This document shows positions 22,256 through 34,019 of a DNA stretch of 64,000 nucleotides, piece by piece; within the stretch, counting starts at the first letter, position 1, and the number at the start of each line of letters is the position of its first letter. The notes under the pieces are model-generated. The model was given only the letters and a program-made list of their open reading frames with translations, did not search any database and was not told the DNA's origin. Source of the stretch: Dipteronia dyeriana (taxonomy: Eukaryota; Streptophyta; Magnoliopsida; Sapindales; Sapindaceae); assembly GCA_032871835.1 (NCBI GenBank), contig CM065296.1, positions 19,571,501 to 19,635,500 of the forward strand, written 5' to 3'. A program made the translations under genes and the position numbers.

Positions 22256-23134
22256 ACACTAAAAGAGATACCAGGCCTACTTGTGGTCCAATAGAGCAAG
22301 CAACCAATCATGCCACGATACAAAGTTTGGTCCACACTTTTACCGCTAGCATCCTTGCGTAGCTTCAAAGTGGTACTCATGGGTGTATCACAATGTTTGG
22401 CATTTTCAAGGCCAAATTTCTTTACTAGGTTTTTGGCATATTTAGCTTGAGATATGAAAATCCCATCATCCATTTGCTTAATTTGTAAACCTAGAAAGTA
22501 ACTTAGCTCACCAACAAGGCTCATTTCAAACTCATGAGACATGACATTAACAAATTGTTGGACTTTGGTTTTATTTGTGGAGCCAAAAACTATATCATCA
22601 ACATAGATTTGAGCTATAAAGAGCTCATCTTTGTCTTTCTTGATGAATAGAGTCTTGTCAACACTACCCCTAGTGTAGTCATTGTCTATAATAAATTGAT
22701 TGAGACGCTCATACCAAGCCCTTGGTGCTTGTTTCAACCCATATAAAGCCTTCTTGAGATGATAGGCATGATTGGGGTGGTGAGGATCCACAAACCCTTT
22801 GAGTTGCTCAACAAACACTTCCTCTTGCAACAAACCATTGAGGAAGGCACTCTTAACATCCATTTGATAATTTGAACTTATGCAAACAAGAGATGGATAA
22901 AAGAAGCCTAATGGACTCTATCCTAGCAACGGGATCAAATGTTTTCTCAAAGTCAATACCCTCAATTTGAGAGTACCCTTGTGCTACATGCCTAGCTTTG
23001 TTTTGCACAATGTTGTCATCCTCATCAGATTTGTTTTTATAGACCCACTTGGTGCCTATCATATTGGTGTTCTTGGGCCTAGGAACTAGAGTCCAAACCT
23101 CATTCCTTTCAAATTGATTAAGCTCTTCTTGCAC
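22183..23134 (-). pseudogene. Reverse transcriptase of element B, frameshifted
   Basis: RT is split between two frames. 23,134-22,853 carries the N-terminal part ([20 protein letters not shown], then [10 protein letters not shown] and [20 protein letters not shown]). 22,863-22,183 carries the rest, beginning [10 protein letters not shown], with [16 protein letters not shown] and the active-site YVDD (codons at 22,594-22,605). The break falls exactly before [10 protein letters not shown]. The polymerase motifs themselves are intact. Confidence 0.85.
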
Positions 23135-23319
23135 GATAAGAACCCAAAATTCATCCTTTGAGGCTTCATCAACCTTCTTGGGTTCTATTTGAGAAGTGTA
23201 GCAAGTTTAGCTAATTAGATTAGCCATTTTATGCCTAGTCTTAACACCGTCATTAATCTCTTCAATGATGTCATCTTTATCATGGAGTTTCCTAACCCAT
23301 GGAGCAGATTCTTTTGAGT

Positions 23320-24181
23320 TCAAGAGATGAATTCTATCAATAGGTTATGTGATATCATCATCAAGATTAGTCTTTTCAACATTAGGAATATCCACAAACT
23401 TTTCCAAGGGAGAGTCATCATGGCTACCTCCTCCTCATGGTCATTAGAATTGAGCCTTGTATCATCAATGACAACATTTGATGATTCTATGACGGTTCTA
23501 GTTCTTAAATTGAAAACTCTATAGGCTCTACTATTCAAGGCATAGCCAATAAAGATACCCTCATCACCCTTAGCATTAAATTTGCCTAGTTGATCACGAT
23601 CATTCAAAATGTAGCATTTGCTTCCAAAAGTGTGAAAATAGCTAACATTTTCTACCTTTCCATAACTCATAGGAGGTTTGCCTAGTGTGGGGCCTTAGAA
23701 AGACTCTATTTCCTATATAGCACGCAGTATTGATGGCTTCGGCCCACAGATTCCTAGGGACATTGTTGCTAAGCAACATCACATGGGCCATCTCTTGAAG
23801 AACCTTATTTTTTCTCTCAACAACTCCATTTTGTTGAGGTGTCCTAGGAGCTAAAAACTCATGAGAAATGCCTAGACTATTGCAGTAGTTTTCAAAATGA
23901 GCATTCTCAAACTCCTTCCCATGGTCATTCCTAATCCGTTTAATGCTTTTAATCTTGGAGTTCATTTCATTTTGAATTTTGTAACAAAGCATTTTAAACT
24001 TGTCAAAGGTTTTAGATTTTTCTCTATGAAAATAAGTCCAAGTGTACCTAGAGAAGTCATCTACACATACAAAAATGTATCTCTTTCCACCTAAACTCTT
24101 GGTTTGCATGGGACCCATAAGATCCATGTGGAGAAGCTCTAGAGGTTCCTTGGTGGATAAAAACTTGCCCTTTTTATGCAC
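23320..24181 (-). pseudogene. Integrase of element B, frameshifted
   Basis: 24,181-23,642 carries the integrase core: LLHMDLMGPMQTKSLGGKRY, CVDDFSRYTW, NDHGKEFENAHF and PRTPQQNGVVERKN, which supply the catalytic D, D and E. A second frame, 23,670-23,320, carries the C-terminal IN region (FHTFGSKCYILNDRDQLGKF, GIFIGYALNSRAYRVFNLRT). The two are out of frame with each other. Upstream, the zinc-binding HHCC region (ELWHERLGHMNYRDL, then CGPCQQGK) is recognisable around 24,200-24,330 but contains stops. Confidence 0.85.
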
Positions 24182-26827
24182 ACTTTTGGTTTACTTCCCT
24201 TGTTGGCAAGGTCCACAAACACCATTTGCCCTTTTCCCAAGCTTAGGAAGACCTCACACAACATTGAACTTATCTAAGATTCATAAATCTCGATAGTTCA
24301 TGTGACCAAGTCTTTCATGCCACAACTCAATTTGTTCATCCTTGAACACATTGCAAGAGACAACTCTAGCTGCAAGACAATAGCAATTGTCGCTAGATCT
24401 CATACCTTTTAACAAGGTTTGTCCATTTGGTAATAAGATAGATCAATCATTTTTCCTAAACAAGATGGAAAGTCCTTCATCACTAAGATGTGAAATGCTT
24501 ATCAAATTTGCTTATAGACCATCAACATACAAAATATTGGATAAGGAGGGTAATCCGGGAATGGAAATAGTTCCCTTTCCTTTAACTTTCTTTTTGGATC
24601 CATCAACAAAGGTGACATTTCCTCCCTCCTCCGTCACAAAGGTCTCAAAGAAACTCTTATCTCTCGTAATGTGCCTAGAGCACACACTATCCAAATACCA
24701 AAAATTAGAAGAATGGGCTTTCAAGGTAATTTGTGCAACATGGCAAAAGTGTTCATCTTTTCTAATCCACCTAGGTGAAACATTTTCCTTCCTAGTGGTC
24801 AATGGTACATGGGCTCTAAATGTCCTAGGATCATGCAAAAATGTTCCATTTTTCCTAGTGACATGCATCACGGCTTTAGCCTTTTTCTTCTCTATCATTC
24901 TTTCAATTCTACACAATCTAATATATCTAAAGCAATTTGGTCTAATATGACCATCAATACCACAAAAATGACATGTAAGAATGAAGTTAGGAATCATACC
25001 AGAACCTTGAAGATGCATTGGAGCCTTTCCATGTCTTTGTGGTTGTCTTGGTTGTTGTTGAGGAACTTTCCTTCTTTTTTGTTGAACAATACCTGATTGC
25101 TTCCTTGGTTGAGCTTGCATGATAGGTTTATTCCCTTTATGAGCTTTCGGTTGAGGGAAGTTAACTTGAAGAGCCCTTGTAAGATGAGCTTGAGGTAGGC
25201 TTCTTGGTGCCACCTTCACTTGAGCACTACTTGAACACTCTCCTAGGTCAAGTTTCTTCCTAGGCGATTGATGAGAAAATGACCCATTGAGATTCATGCT
25301 TCTTACAAAAATGATCTTGTTTGGAGTAGAGGACATCTTGTCATCTTCAAACCCAAGCCCTTTTTTGTCACTTGACCTCTTTCCAACATCTAACATGTGA
25401 TCAAGTTTCTTAGTGCTAGAGTTCATCTTGACCATCAACTCTCTAGCATCTTCAAGCTCTTTCTTCAACCCTTCTTCACTCCTCTTGGATAAGTCTAATT
25501 CCTTTCTTAGCTTATCTTCACTCTTCATGGTTCTCACAAACTCTTCATTTAGTTGGTTTACTTGAGTTAAGAGCTCTAGATTTTCTTATTTTAATCTCTT
25601 AATTTCATTCTTGTTCTTTAACCTTGAACTCTCAAACCTAGCCATATAGTCCTTGAGATCCATCATATCCACATTTCCATTTGTGGATTAAGATGAAGAT
25701 CCATCATCACTTGAGTAGTTTTCCTCTTGACTCTCATTTTCTTCTTCACTAGCATCTTTGCTTCTATGAGAGAATGTAAAGGCTATGAAGTTAGCCATGA
25801 GTTCTTCATCATCCGAAGACTCATCTCATTCATTGGAGTTATCACTTTCACTCCACGTGGCAGCCATCACTTTTCCCTTTTTCTTGACTTTGTGATTCAC
25901 ACATTCAGGGGTAAAGTTACCTATCCCACCACATTCATAGCATTGGGCTCCTTTCTTTTCGGTCTTTTATTGCCTAGGCTCAACCTTTTTGAAGAGAGCC
26001 TTTTTCTTCAAGTCTTGACCCTTGGATCCGAAACCTTTCCTCTCGGATTTGTAGAATTTCTTGTACTTCCTCATTAGCAAAGCCATTTCCTCATCCAAGT
26101 CATCACTTTCCTCCTTCTCAAGTTTGAAGACTTTCAAAGCAATATCCTTTTGCTTTTTCGGTGGTATAGGGTTAGGAAATTTTCTAGATTCATAAGCTAG
26201 AAGCCTCTCAATCACTTCACTCGGCTTCATATCCTTGTAAGCATTGTTCTCTTCTAAAGCAGTTACTTTGGACTCAAATCTATCGGGTAGAGATCTCATA
26301 ATCTTCTACTTGATCTTCCTATCCAAATAAGGATCACCAAGTTGATGACTTTGGTTCATAATGTCCATCAACCTCACTTCAAAGTCATTGAAGCACATGT
26401 TCTCATCCATCTTGAGCAATTCAAATTGCGTTTGGAGAACTTGAAGCTTCGATTCCTTAACAACATCGGTTCCCTCATATGCAACTTCTAAGATATCCCA
26501 TGCCTCCTTAGCTATCCTAGTGTTTTTAACCAATATGTACTGATTCTCATCCATTGCACATAGGATGGCATGCATTGCCTTTCTATTCCACTTTGATGCC
26601 TCAAACTCTTGTGTGTTCCACTGTGCCTTTAGCTTGAGTACATCATCTCCTCTATCCGTAGAAGTCATCATAGGTGGAGTGAAACCATCTTCAACCGCCA
26701 TTTATGCCTTATCATGAATTTGGCAAATATATGACTCCATCTTGCCTTTCTAAGAGGCATAATTGAACCAGGTGAGAAGTGGAGGTCTAGTGCTAGAAGC
26801 TCCCTCGTTGCCACCGTTTCCACTCAT
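24182..26827 (-). pseudogene. Gag and protease of element B
   Basis: One continuous minus-strand frame runs from an ATG at 26,827 (MSGNGGNEGASS) through Gag into Pol, with several in-frame stops (for example just before 26,701 and at about 26,303 and 25,965). Gag shows the UBN2/capsid region (WNRKAMHAILCAMDENQY, KLQVLQTQFELLKM), a first zinc knuckle at 25,901-25,942 whose His is Asn, a coiled coil (25,537-25,400), a basic Gln/Pro-rich stretch and a second, intact knuckle CHFCGIDGHIRPNC. The protease follows (WYLDS near 24,690), but its DSG active site reads DSV. A single gag-pol frame is the usual Sirevirus arrangement. Stops and the protease change show it is inactive. Confidence 0.8.
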
Positions 26828-26940
26828 TGTTTTTATGAATGAATGATATGAATGCGAGTGTATGAATGATCAACACAAACACACAAAATGCGACACACAC
26901 CAAAATGAAGAAGGATCACCTATGTATGTCTAGGATCCTC

Positions 26941-26951
26941 CTCTAATACCA
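26941..26951 (-). other. Primer-binding site of element B
   Basis: On the minus strand TGGTATTAGAG begins two bases after the LTR end, one mismatch from the initiator-Met PBS TGGTATCAGAG. Confidence 0.75.
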
Positions 26952-27943
26952 ATTGAAACAAATATTATGGTGTGTTTAATAACAATCTAGAGGGGGGGTG
27001 AATAGTTTTTTAAACAAGTTTACCCAATTTTCGTCAATGGTCAAGTTGACAAAAATATCCCTAATCAGTTACAATAATATCACAAGTGTAATAAGTGAGG
27101 AAATAGTAAAAACACTTGAGATATACGTGGAAACCCTTCAAATGGGAAAAACCATGGGCTGTTAAATGCACCACACTAGAACCTCGAATCCACTAATGGG
27201 AAATGAATTACAACCTAATCCCGGTTTATAATCCACCACTACTGCCTAATCCCGGTATAAGTGAACCTAGTCCATCTTGCTTGTGATTTAAGCTACCTAA
27301 TCCCGGAAGCAACACAATTCTTACTTCTCAATGAAGAGATAAAATGGCCTATGTGAATATATGATGATATTCAAATAACAAACAAGGCTAGGAAACCTTA
27401 TATGCTTATCTAGGATGATGAGATGGTAATTAATGCAATCCTAAATATCAAGAGCTAAATGACATGTTCAAAAAGTTTAACCAAACATAGATCAAACAAT
27501 CCTATGAAGCTATCACAATACAACACTCAATCATGTCATCACAACAATCTCTATTTTGTATCTAGAATATATTCTAAGAGCATACAAAAGATTAAAGAGA
27601 TGGCTTAGCAAGAAAAACACTTAACTTGTAAGAAGATAGTGAGAAACTTACCAAACAAGATGTGATGATGCAAAACTATCCATTGATGCACTCTAAATGA
27701 CCTTAGATCATGCAAGATGAAGTTTTTTTTATGCACAATGGAATGCTTTGAGAGTTTAAAGATGAGTTCTTGTAAGATTTTTTCTTTTGAAATATGTTCT
27801 AAGGGAAAGATATGATGTTCTAAACTCTTACACGACCTGAATACAAAGAGCTATATATGTATATATGAGTATCAACCAAAGTGAGGTCATTTTGAAAAAA
27901 AAAACATTCCAGCTCCCGCTATGTGCGCTGATGAGGTGCGCTA

Positions 27944-28205
27944 GTCGAGTAGCGTACCACCATCGCACAACCTAAATTTTCAATAGGTGCTGATGGAGTG
28001 GCGCAACTCAGTGGCGCATGACAAGCGACGATCCACTGGAATGTTGCGCATTTAGGCTGCGCTAGTCGAGTAGCGCACCACCAGTGCACTGCCCACTTTT
28101 TCAATGTTACGCAGGTGAAGTGGCGCATGACAAGCGACGATCCACTTGAATGTTACGCTGGTGAGGTTGCGCTAGTCGAGTAGCGCACCACCAGCGCACT
28201 GCCCA
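27944..28205. repeat. CG-rich ~120 bp tandem repeat in the 5' LTR of element B
   Basis: gtcgagtagcg(c/t)a at 27,944, 28,065 and 28,185 (periods 121 and 120), the same array as at 19,848-20,120. Copy number is the same in both LTRs, so it was present before insertion. Confidence 0.8.
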
Positions 28206-28449
28206 CTGTTTCAACACTCAAACACACATTTTCAACAAGTTCTAGAGAGATGAATATGCATCATATACTAATTCCTATCATGACATGGTACTTTAATCAC
28301 AAGATGCAAATAAATCAAGAAGAGTCATTTAAACAAAAATGCACACAAGTATAAACACACAATATATATTAATAAGAGTTATGCATGAATTTGTGAGTGT
28401 GTGCAACTTTCTTTTCAATGCAAGTAATCACAAGAATTTTACCTTTAGC

Positions 28450-28454
28450 GCTTC
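28450..28454. repeat. Target site duplication gcttc (left) of the solo LTR
   Basis: Perfect match with 30,950-30,954. Confidence 0.85.
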
Positions 28455-30949
28455 TGTTAGGATTATGCTCGATAGCAAGAGTGTAATAGTGTAATTAACA
28501 ATCTTTTTCATATGAATAAAGTGATTTCTAGTTTAACAAATCTTATAGCATTTATAGTTTCATTATTATAATTGTCAAAAGTAAATAATCATAAGGTCAA
28601 AAGACTATGAGAAAAGAAGAATTGTTCATACATCTAGATATGTATGAGGTAGACATAATTCTTAAGTTAGTCTTGAATAATATTCACAACTTAAGATAGA
28701 AGGTTGGGCGCCTTTATCTTGTTAAAGTTGTAGATTCTTTTGCTAGCATTTGAGTGGGATCAAATGTGTTATGATGAGTCTAAAATCATCAAAGTGTGGT
28801 GTCTTTGGGCAAAAGAATCTAATGCACTGGGTGCATTGAATAGGATCAAAATGAAATACTTTACCTAGAGTCGTCAATGGATAAAAGTTTTCATTTGAAG
28901 ACAATCGGAGAGTCTATCTCAATCCCGAGATAAATGAAGGACTTATGGTTGTAAGTGTTGTCATTTGAGCTATCAATGAGTACGATTATATAGCATAGTC
29001 TATCCTCGATAGTTTGGTGGTATTCATTTGTTAATCGATAGAGGACTTCATTTATAGATATGGACATCGTGGCTCCATTTATTGAATGAGAGTAGAATAC
29101 CATCATATGGATGTTTTGAGGTATTGGATATTAAATCTTAACGTTAAGTTTTCAATAGTGTCTATTGAAACATGGCTTCTGGACAAGTCAAAATATCCAA
29201 GTTCAAAATGTGGTCATATGAGTAAATATGGTAACTTGGAGAGCTATAGACGCTCTATGAGTTCTTGGCGATTACTGGTATTCTTCACGAGAATACACTT
29301 TCTCTAATAAGGTTGTCTAGGGTATGAATGAGTAACATCAACTTATTCTATCTTTAATTTAAGAGTTCAGTTTTAGTTCTTTAGTGGAATGAACTAAAAT
29401 TAAATAGATTGGGCCTAAGTGAATCATTTTTTGATTGTGATTGGGTTGTGTCTATTGGAGCTTAAATTTAGATAGCCCGCCAAGATCCCCAATCCACACG
29501 AACTTGCATGGATCACTTGATATATTCTACCGGACCAATAGGGGTCTATCTAGAATTGTAATAAGGCATGTGAACTTGTTTCTTTTTGTAAGAATAGGTC
29601 TAGTTCACATGTGGACTTTTTATTTAGGTCCAACGGATTTAATAAAATGAGAAAAATAATATATGGCCTTTATACTAGGTATGGGCGGTAATGGCTATGG
29701 ATAATAGCTTTAATATATTATTTTTATTTTATTATTATTTAATTAAATGGAAATTATTTAATTTGTTGATTAATTAATTATTTAATTAAAAGTCAAAATA
29801 TTTTCCTATTAGGAGATGGTCTCCTAAAACTATACTATTGTTGGTAGTATAGTTAATGTTAAAGACTATATTTGATAAGTAGATAAATAAAAGGAGTTAT
29901 TTATCTAATCAAATTAGGAAGTCTTTAATATGGTTACAAACACACTATTGAGTAGGATTAGGAGTCTTGGTGTAGGAAAGAATTCTTTTTGGAAAAAGGA
30001 TTCTTTTTGGAAAAAGGATTCTTGGTCACCAAGTAAAACTACTTAGTGGTAGAATTCTTATTTGAAAAGGATTCATAACCACCAAGTTAATCTACCTAAG
30101 GATATGATTCTTGTCCATCAAGTAATCTTTATTAGGAGAGATTAAACACTCCTAATCTACTTCAAACAAGGGAATTTCGTTCTTCACATGTATAATATAG
30201 GATAGGATAGATTTCCTTCTAGATAAGGATTCTAACTACCAAATAAATCCACATAAGGAAAGGATTCTTGCCAACCAAGTGAATCCTTCTTAGGAAAGGA
30301 TTTATGAACCTATATATATGTGGATGATAAATTCAACCAGCCCTAAGGCAATTAGAGGTAATTTCGGCCAAGCTTTATTTGAGAAAGAAAAAGTTTCGGC
30401 CATCATAGGAATTTTGAGGGAAAAAAATCTGATTTTACTCTAGACAAAATTCGATCATCTCTAATCAATAGTGTGTGAATTCGGCCAAGTAGAGAAAAAA
30501 GGGGAACATTTTTGTATTCGATAGTATACTAATATCTTTTACATCAAAAGGGTTTTGTGTACAATATCGAATCAAGGTTCACGCGAGTTACAATCAAATT
30601 GATTGATAATTCACAAGTGACCGGACGTTCTTGGGTTTTTCTCTTGGAGGATATTTGTAACTAACAAAGAAAAATATTTGCTTTGTCTCCACCCTCAGGA
30701 ATACAATTTAAAGAAAGGGAGTCCACACTCCTAGGTGATTCACGTTCGTGATTGGATTAGAAGATCTTTCAGAATCAATTCAGTGCTTGTTCAATCGTCA
30801 CTCGAAAAAGGTACGATACTTTTATATACATCAATTAATCTAGGATTAAGGTTCTCATTGCATAAAAAGGAAAAAAAATATTTATACGCAAACCCTAATC
30901 TCGTTTTTCTCACGCTTCCGCTGCATTTCTAAACCGTGTTTTCCCTACA
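28455..30949 (+). mobile_element. Solo LTR of copia family C, inserted in the 5' LTR of element B
   Basis: It begins TGTTAGGATTATGCTCGATAG and ends TTTTCCCTACA, has canonical TG...CA ends, is 2,495 bp and is flanked by a perfect 5 bp duplication (gcttc). It is the same family as the LTR at 47,157-49,420 in the opposite orientation. A plus-strand TATA-like run (tatatatat) is at 30,311-30,319, and U5 follows to the end. No internal region remains, so an intact element recombined between its LTRs. The short open frames inside are not genes. Confidence 0.9.
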
Positions 30950-30954
30950 GCTTC
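30950..30954. repeat. Target site duplication gcttc (right) of the solo LTR
   Basis: Partner of 28,450-28,454. Confidence 0.85.
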
Positions 30955-31052
30955 TTCTTTTGAGGTCTTGAGAACCTAAGCTACCCTTACATAAAACCCT
31001 AAAAATCTGGTTTGTTCACGAAATAAGCCAATCAATAAATGAGGACTTTACA
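30955..31052 (-). mobile_element. 5' LTR of element B, outer 98 bp
   Basis: It continues the LTR after the solo-LTR insertion and ends ...ggactttaca, the same terminus as the 3' LTR at 20,459. The next base begins a truncated LTR of element D. Confidence 0.85.
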
Positions 31053-31419
31053 CTCTACATCCTTTATTCAAGTTCCTAGGATTATGACGCGTCCACACGC
31101 AATTGCCAGTCCCGGGAGATAGCGAGGAAGATCGAGTGGTTCAGACATGAGCACATCGTAAAGTGAAGAAGCCTCAAAACGTTGGTAAGATTGGTTTAGA
31201 TAGGAGCATAACGTAAAGTGAAGTAGCCTCCAAATGTTGGTAAGATTTTCTTCTTCTTCTTTATACTGATTACAATTTTCTGTATATACATATTGTATGT
31301 ATTAGTTCTGAAAAGTAATTATGATCCCAAGTTCACTTGTCGTAGTTACAGATTATGATCTGTATTAAAAATTTTAAAACCTTACCTCCGTTGCGTGACT
31401 GGTGAACGGGGTTCCAACA
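31053..31419 (+). mobile_element. 5' LTR of element D, only the last 367 bp
   Basis: Matches 38,718-39,115 of the 3' LTR of the same element, beginning at ctctacatcc and ending ggttccaaca. The first ~1.67 kb of the LTR are missing; in their place stands the end of element B. Confidence 0.85.
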
Positions 31420-31421
31420 AT

Positions 31422-31434
31422 TGGTATCAGAGCC
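31422..31434 (+). other. Primer-binding site of element D
   Basis: TGGTATCAGAGCC, a perfect initiator-Met tRNA 3' end complement, two bases after the LTR. Confidence 0.9.
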
Positions 31435-33166
31435 AATTTATCTTTCGAAACAGAAAATTGTTTTCGATGCTCCTGTATGTATGAATGTGTAGGCACAATC
31501 TATATGATTATATTTATGTTTATAATTAAATTGTTTAATTTAAACATGGTTGATCGTAATTTTTTATGGTACTGTGGATTTAAGGTTTTTGGGTTGTATA
31601 ATTTTTTATTTTTACTATTATTGCATTGTAAATAAAAAATAATTGTAACCTATAAACATAGAACTGTTCACCGGGGGTACTGTTCATAGACACTGTTCAC
31701 CGAGGGTACTGTTCACCACGGGTAATGTTTATGGACACTGTTTACCGATGGTACTGCTCATGGACACTGTTTACCGAGGGTGCTATTCACCGAACACTGT
31801 TCATACGAACTGTTCATACGGTACTATTCACATCTTGCACGGTTCCATTGGCAAGTGTTGCTTAGTGCGTTCCGTGCAGATTTCCCGTTTCGGATTCATG
31901 AGATGAATCAAAGTGACCTAGAGAGCCTAAAAGATTTCTGAAGTTACAAGAAGACCGATGAATGCCTTGGGGAACTTTTAATAATTTTAGATTCCAATTT
32001 TTTAGGTTAAATACTCCACAGTACTCGGTCAATTCAAATATGCTTTATATTATATGATGATAAAAACATTGTCATGCATACGTATATCATTTAGATTAGA
32101 TGTGCCTACACAAATATATTTGATATGTCATATATGCACCATAATTTGATATTTTATGTACTTTTAATGTGATTAAAAAGGGCAATATACATAAATGGCT
32201 ATGAATAATGAGATTAGTTTTTTAATGGTTAGAAAACTTGGTAATTCTCATTAATATTAATCTAGTTATTAAAGAGTTTAATAAGTTAGATTAATAGGGT
32301 CATTTATTGTAATTATGATTAATATGATTAATAACCTAATAATAAATGAACCGAATAAAGTGTTAAAGTTTTAATAGTTAAAACTTGGTAAACACTATCA
32401 CAATAATCTGACCTTAGTAAAAGGTTTATAAAGGCTTAGATTATTCACTAATAGATTAGATTTTTATTTGTTAAAAATCATTAATAATTTATTAGTTAAT
32501 TATAATTTGGCTCTTAATAGTTAATGCGTTAGATAACTTGATTAAAGTTAGTCGTTTAATCTTGTAGAGTCTAGGTGTATTAACGGTTAATATAAAACCC
32601 TAAATTTAAAATAGTGAGTGGGAGGGGGATATATGACATATATACCCTGTGGTCTCCATCATTAGTTCAATACCGTGAGATCCGAGTGGGGCCTCATGAT
32701 GACTTTGCTTTCGTCCTCCCTAAGGAGGGTTTCCACAAAGGTCAATACCAATATTGACTTCCTAACAGATATGACTTCTGAGGGTATTTCGTGATTGACC
32801 GACCCTAACGCGGTAATTTTTTAGTTAAGCTCGTGAGATCTGAAATGGTGGGTTACACTCACGAAGGTTTTGATTAATTTTGTTAATTGAAAACCTGACT
32901 GAATAAACGATGGTTGAATGATATGGAATAAGAGTTATTCTAGAATATCATTTCATTGAGAATGTCTCAGACCAACATGCAAAGACTTGACTGACCCTCA
33001 TGCGGCACTTCTTTGTGGTATGTTGGATTGTCATGGTATAGTAATTAGTTTTAGGATAGTTCTAGTTCGTTAAACATGTTCATGCATCATGTTTAAATTT
33101 ATGCCAAAGCACTCGCACTTATTTTAAATAAATGGCTGAATGAATGTTTTATTTATTTCAGCAATA
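31435..33166 (+). other. Untranslated leader of element D
   Basis: About 1.7 kb between the PBS and the gag start, A/T-rich, without a convincing frame. A short repeated motif, actgttcac.ga.ggta, occurs several times at 31,665-31,830. Confidence 0.5.
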
Positions 33167-34019
33167 ATGTCTTTTGCATTACTTTAAATTCTCGCAAACA
33201 ACATATTAACTGGTGATAACTATACAAAGTGGAGAATTAACATTAATGCAATATTGGTCACCAAAGACCTTAAGTTTGCGCTTATGGAGGAATGTCCTCC
33301 AGCATCTCCTGCCAATGCCACATGAACTGTTCGTGAGGTATACGAGCGATGGGTCTCATCTGATGAGAAGACCCAAACATATCCGTTGGCTTCTATGACA
33401 GACGTGCTTGTCACAAAGCACGAAGCAATGACTTCAGAATTCAAAATCATAGAGTCATTGCAAGCTATGTTTGGGCAGCCCTCCGAGCAAAAGCGACACG
33501 AAGCTGTTCGTTCCGTTATGCTCGCTCGCATGAAAGAAGGTACGTTAGTTCGGGAACATGTTCGTAGCATGATGTCCTACTTCAGCATGGTAGAAGTCAA
33601 TGGTGGGGCCATTGATGAACCCAGTCAAGTGAGCATCATACTGGCGACTCTTCCGAAGAATTTTGATCAGTTTAAGAGTAACTATGAGATGAACAAATTA
33701 AGGTTCAATCTCACACAGTTGCTCAATGAGCTCACTACCTTTGAGACCTTGACTAAGGACTGCAAGGGCAAAACCGGTGAGGTAAATGTTGCTGAACCAT
33801 CTTCCTCCAATAATAAGAAGAAGAAGTGGTCAACTAGGAAAGCAAAGGGTAAGCCCAAACCCAAGAAAGCCCAAAACAAGAAGAAGTCTAAGAAAAGCAA
33901 ATATGATTTACTTGTTCTTGAGTCGTGTTTAGTGGAAGATGATTCTTCATTCTGGATATTTGATTCGGGGGCCACTAACCATGTTTGTTCTTCTTTACAA
34001 TGGACTGATTCTTGGACAT
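33167..34019 (+). pseudogene. Gag and start of protease of element D
   Basis: The frame starts with ATG at 33,167 and is broken early by a TAA six codons later and a TGA near 33,322, then stays open from 33,386. It shows the copia Gag pattern (ILTGDNYTKWRINM; later MLARMKEGTLVREH, LPKNFDQFKSNYEM), a Lys-rich basic stretch in place of a clear zinc knuckle, and the protease start FWIFDSGATNHVCSS with an intact DSG. Downstream the frame breaks at about 34,020. The early stops fit CAA-to-TAA and CGA-to-TGA changes. Dead. Confidence 0.8.

Larger units (their letters stand above)
26954..28454 (-). mobile_element. 5' LTR of element B, main part
   Basis: It runs from the PBS-side terminus (TGAAACAAAT on the plus strand at 26,954) up to the insertion point of the solo LTR. 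It is closely similar to 19,050-20,350. A minus-strand TATA-like run is at 27,852-27,866. The LTR resumes at 30,955 and ends at 31,052. Without the insert it is about 1.6 kb. Confidence 0.85.

Noticed and set aside
24387..24950. 187-codon plus-strand frame
   Set aside because: Antisense of the protease and Gag region of element B.
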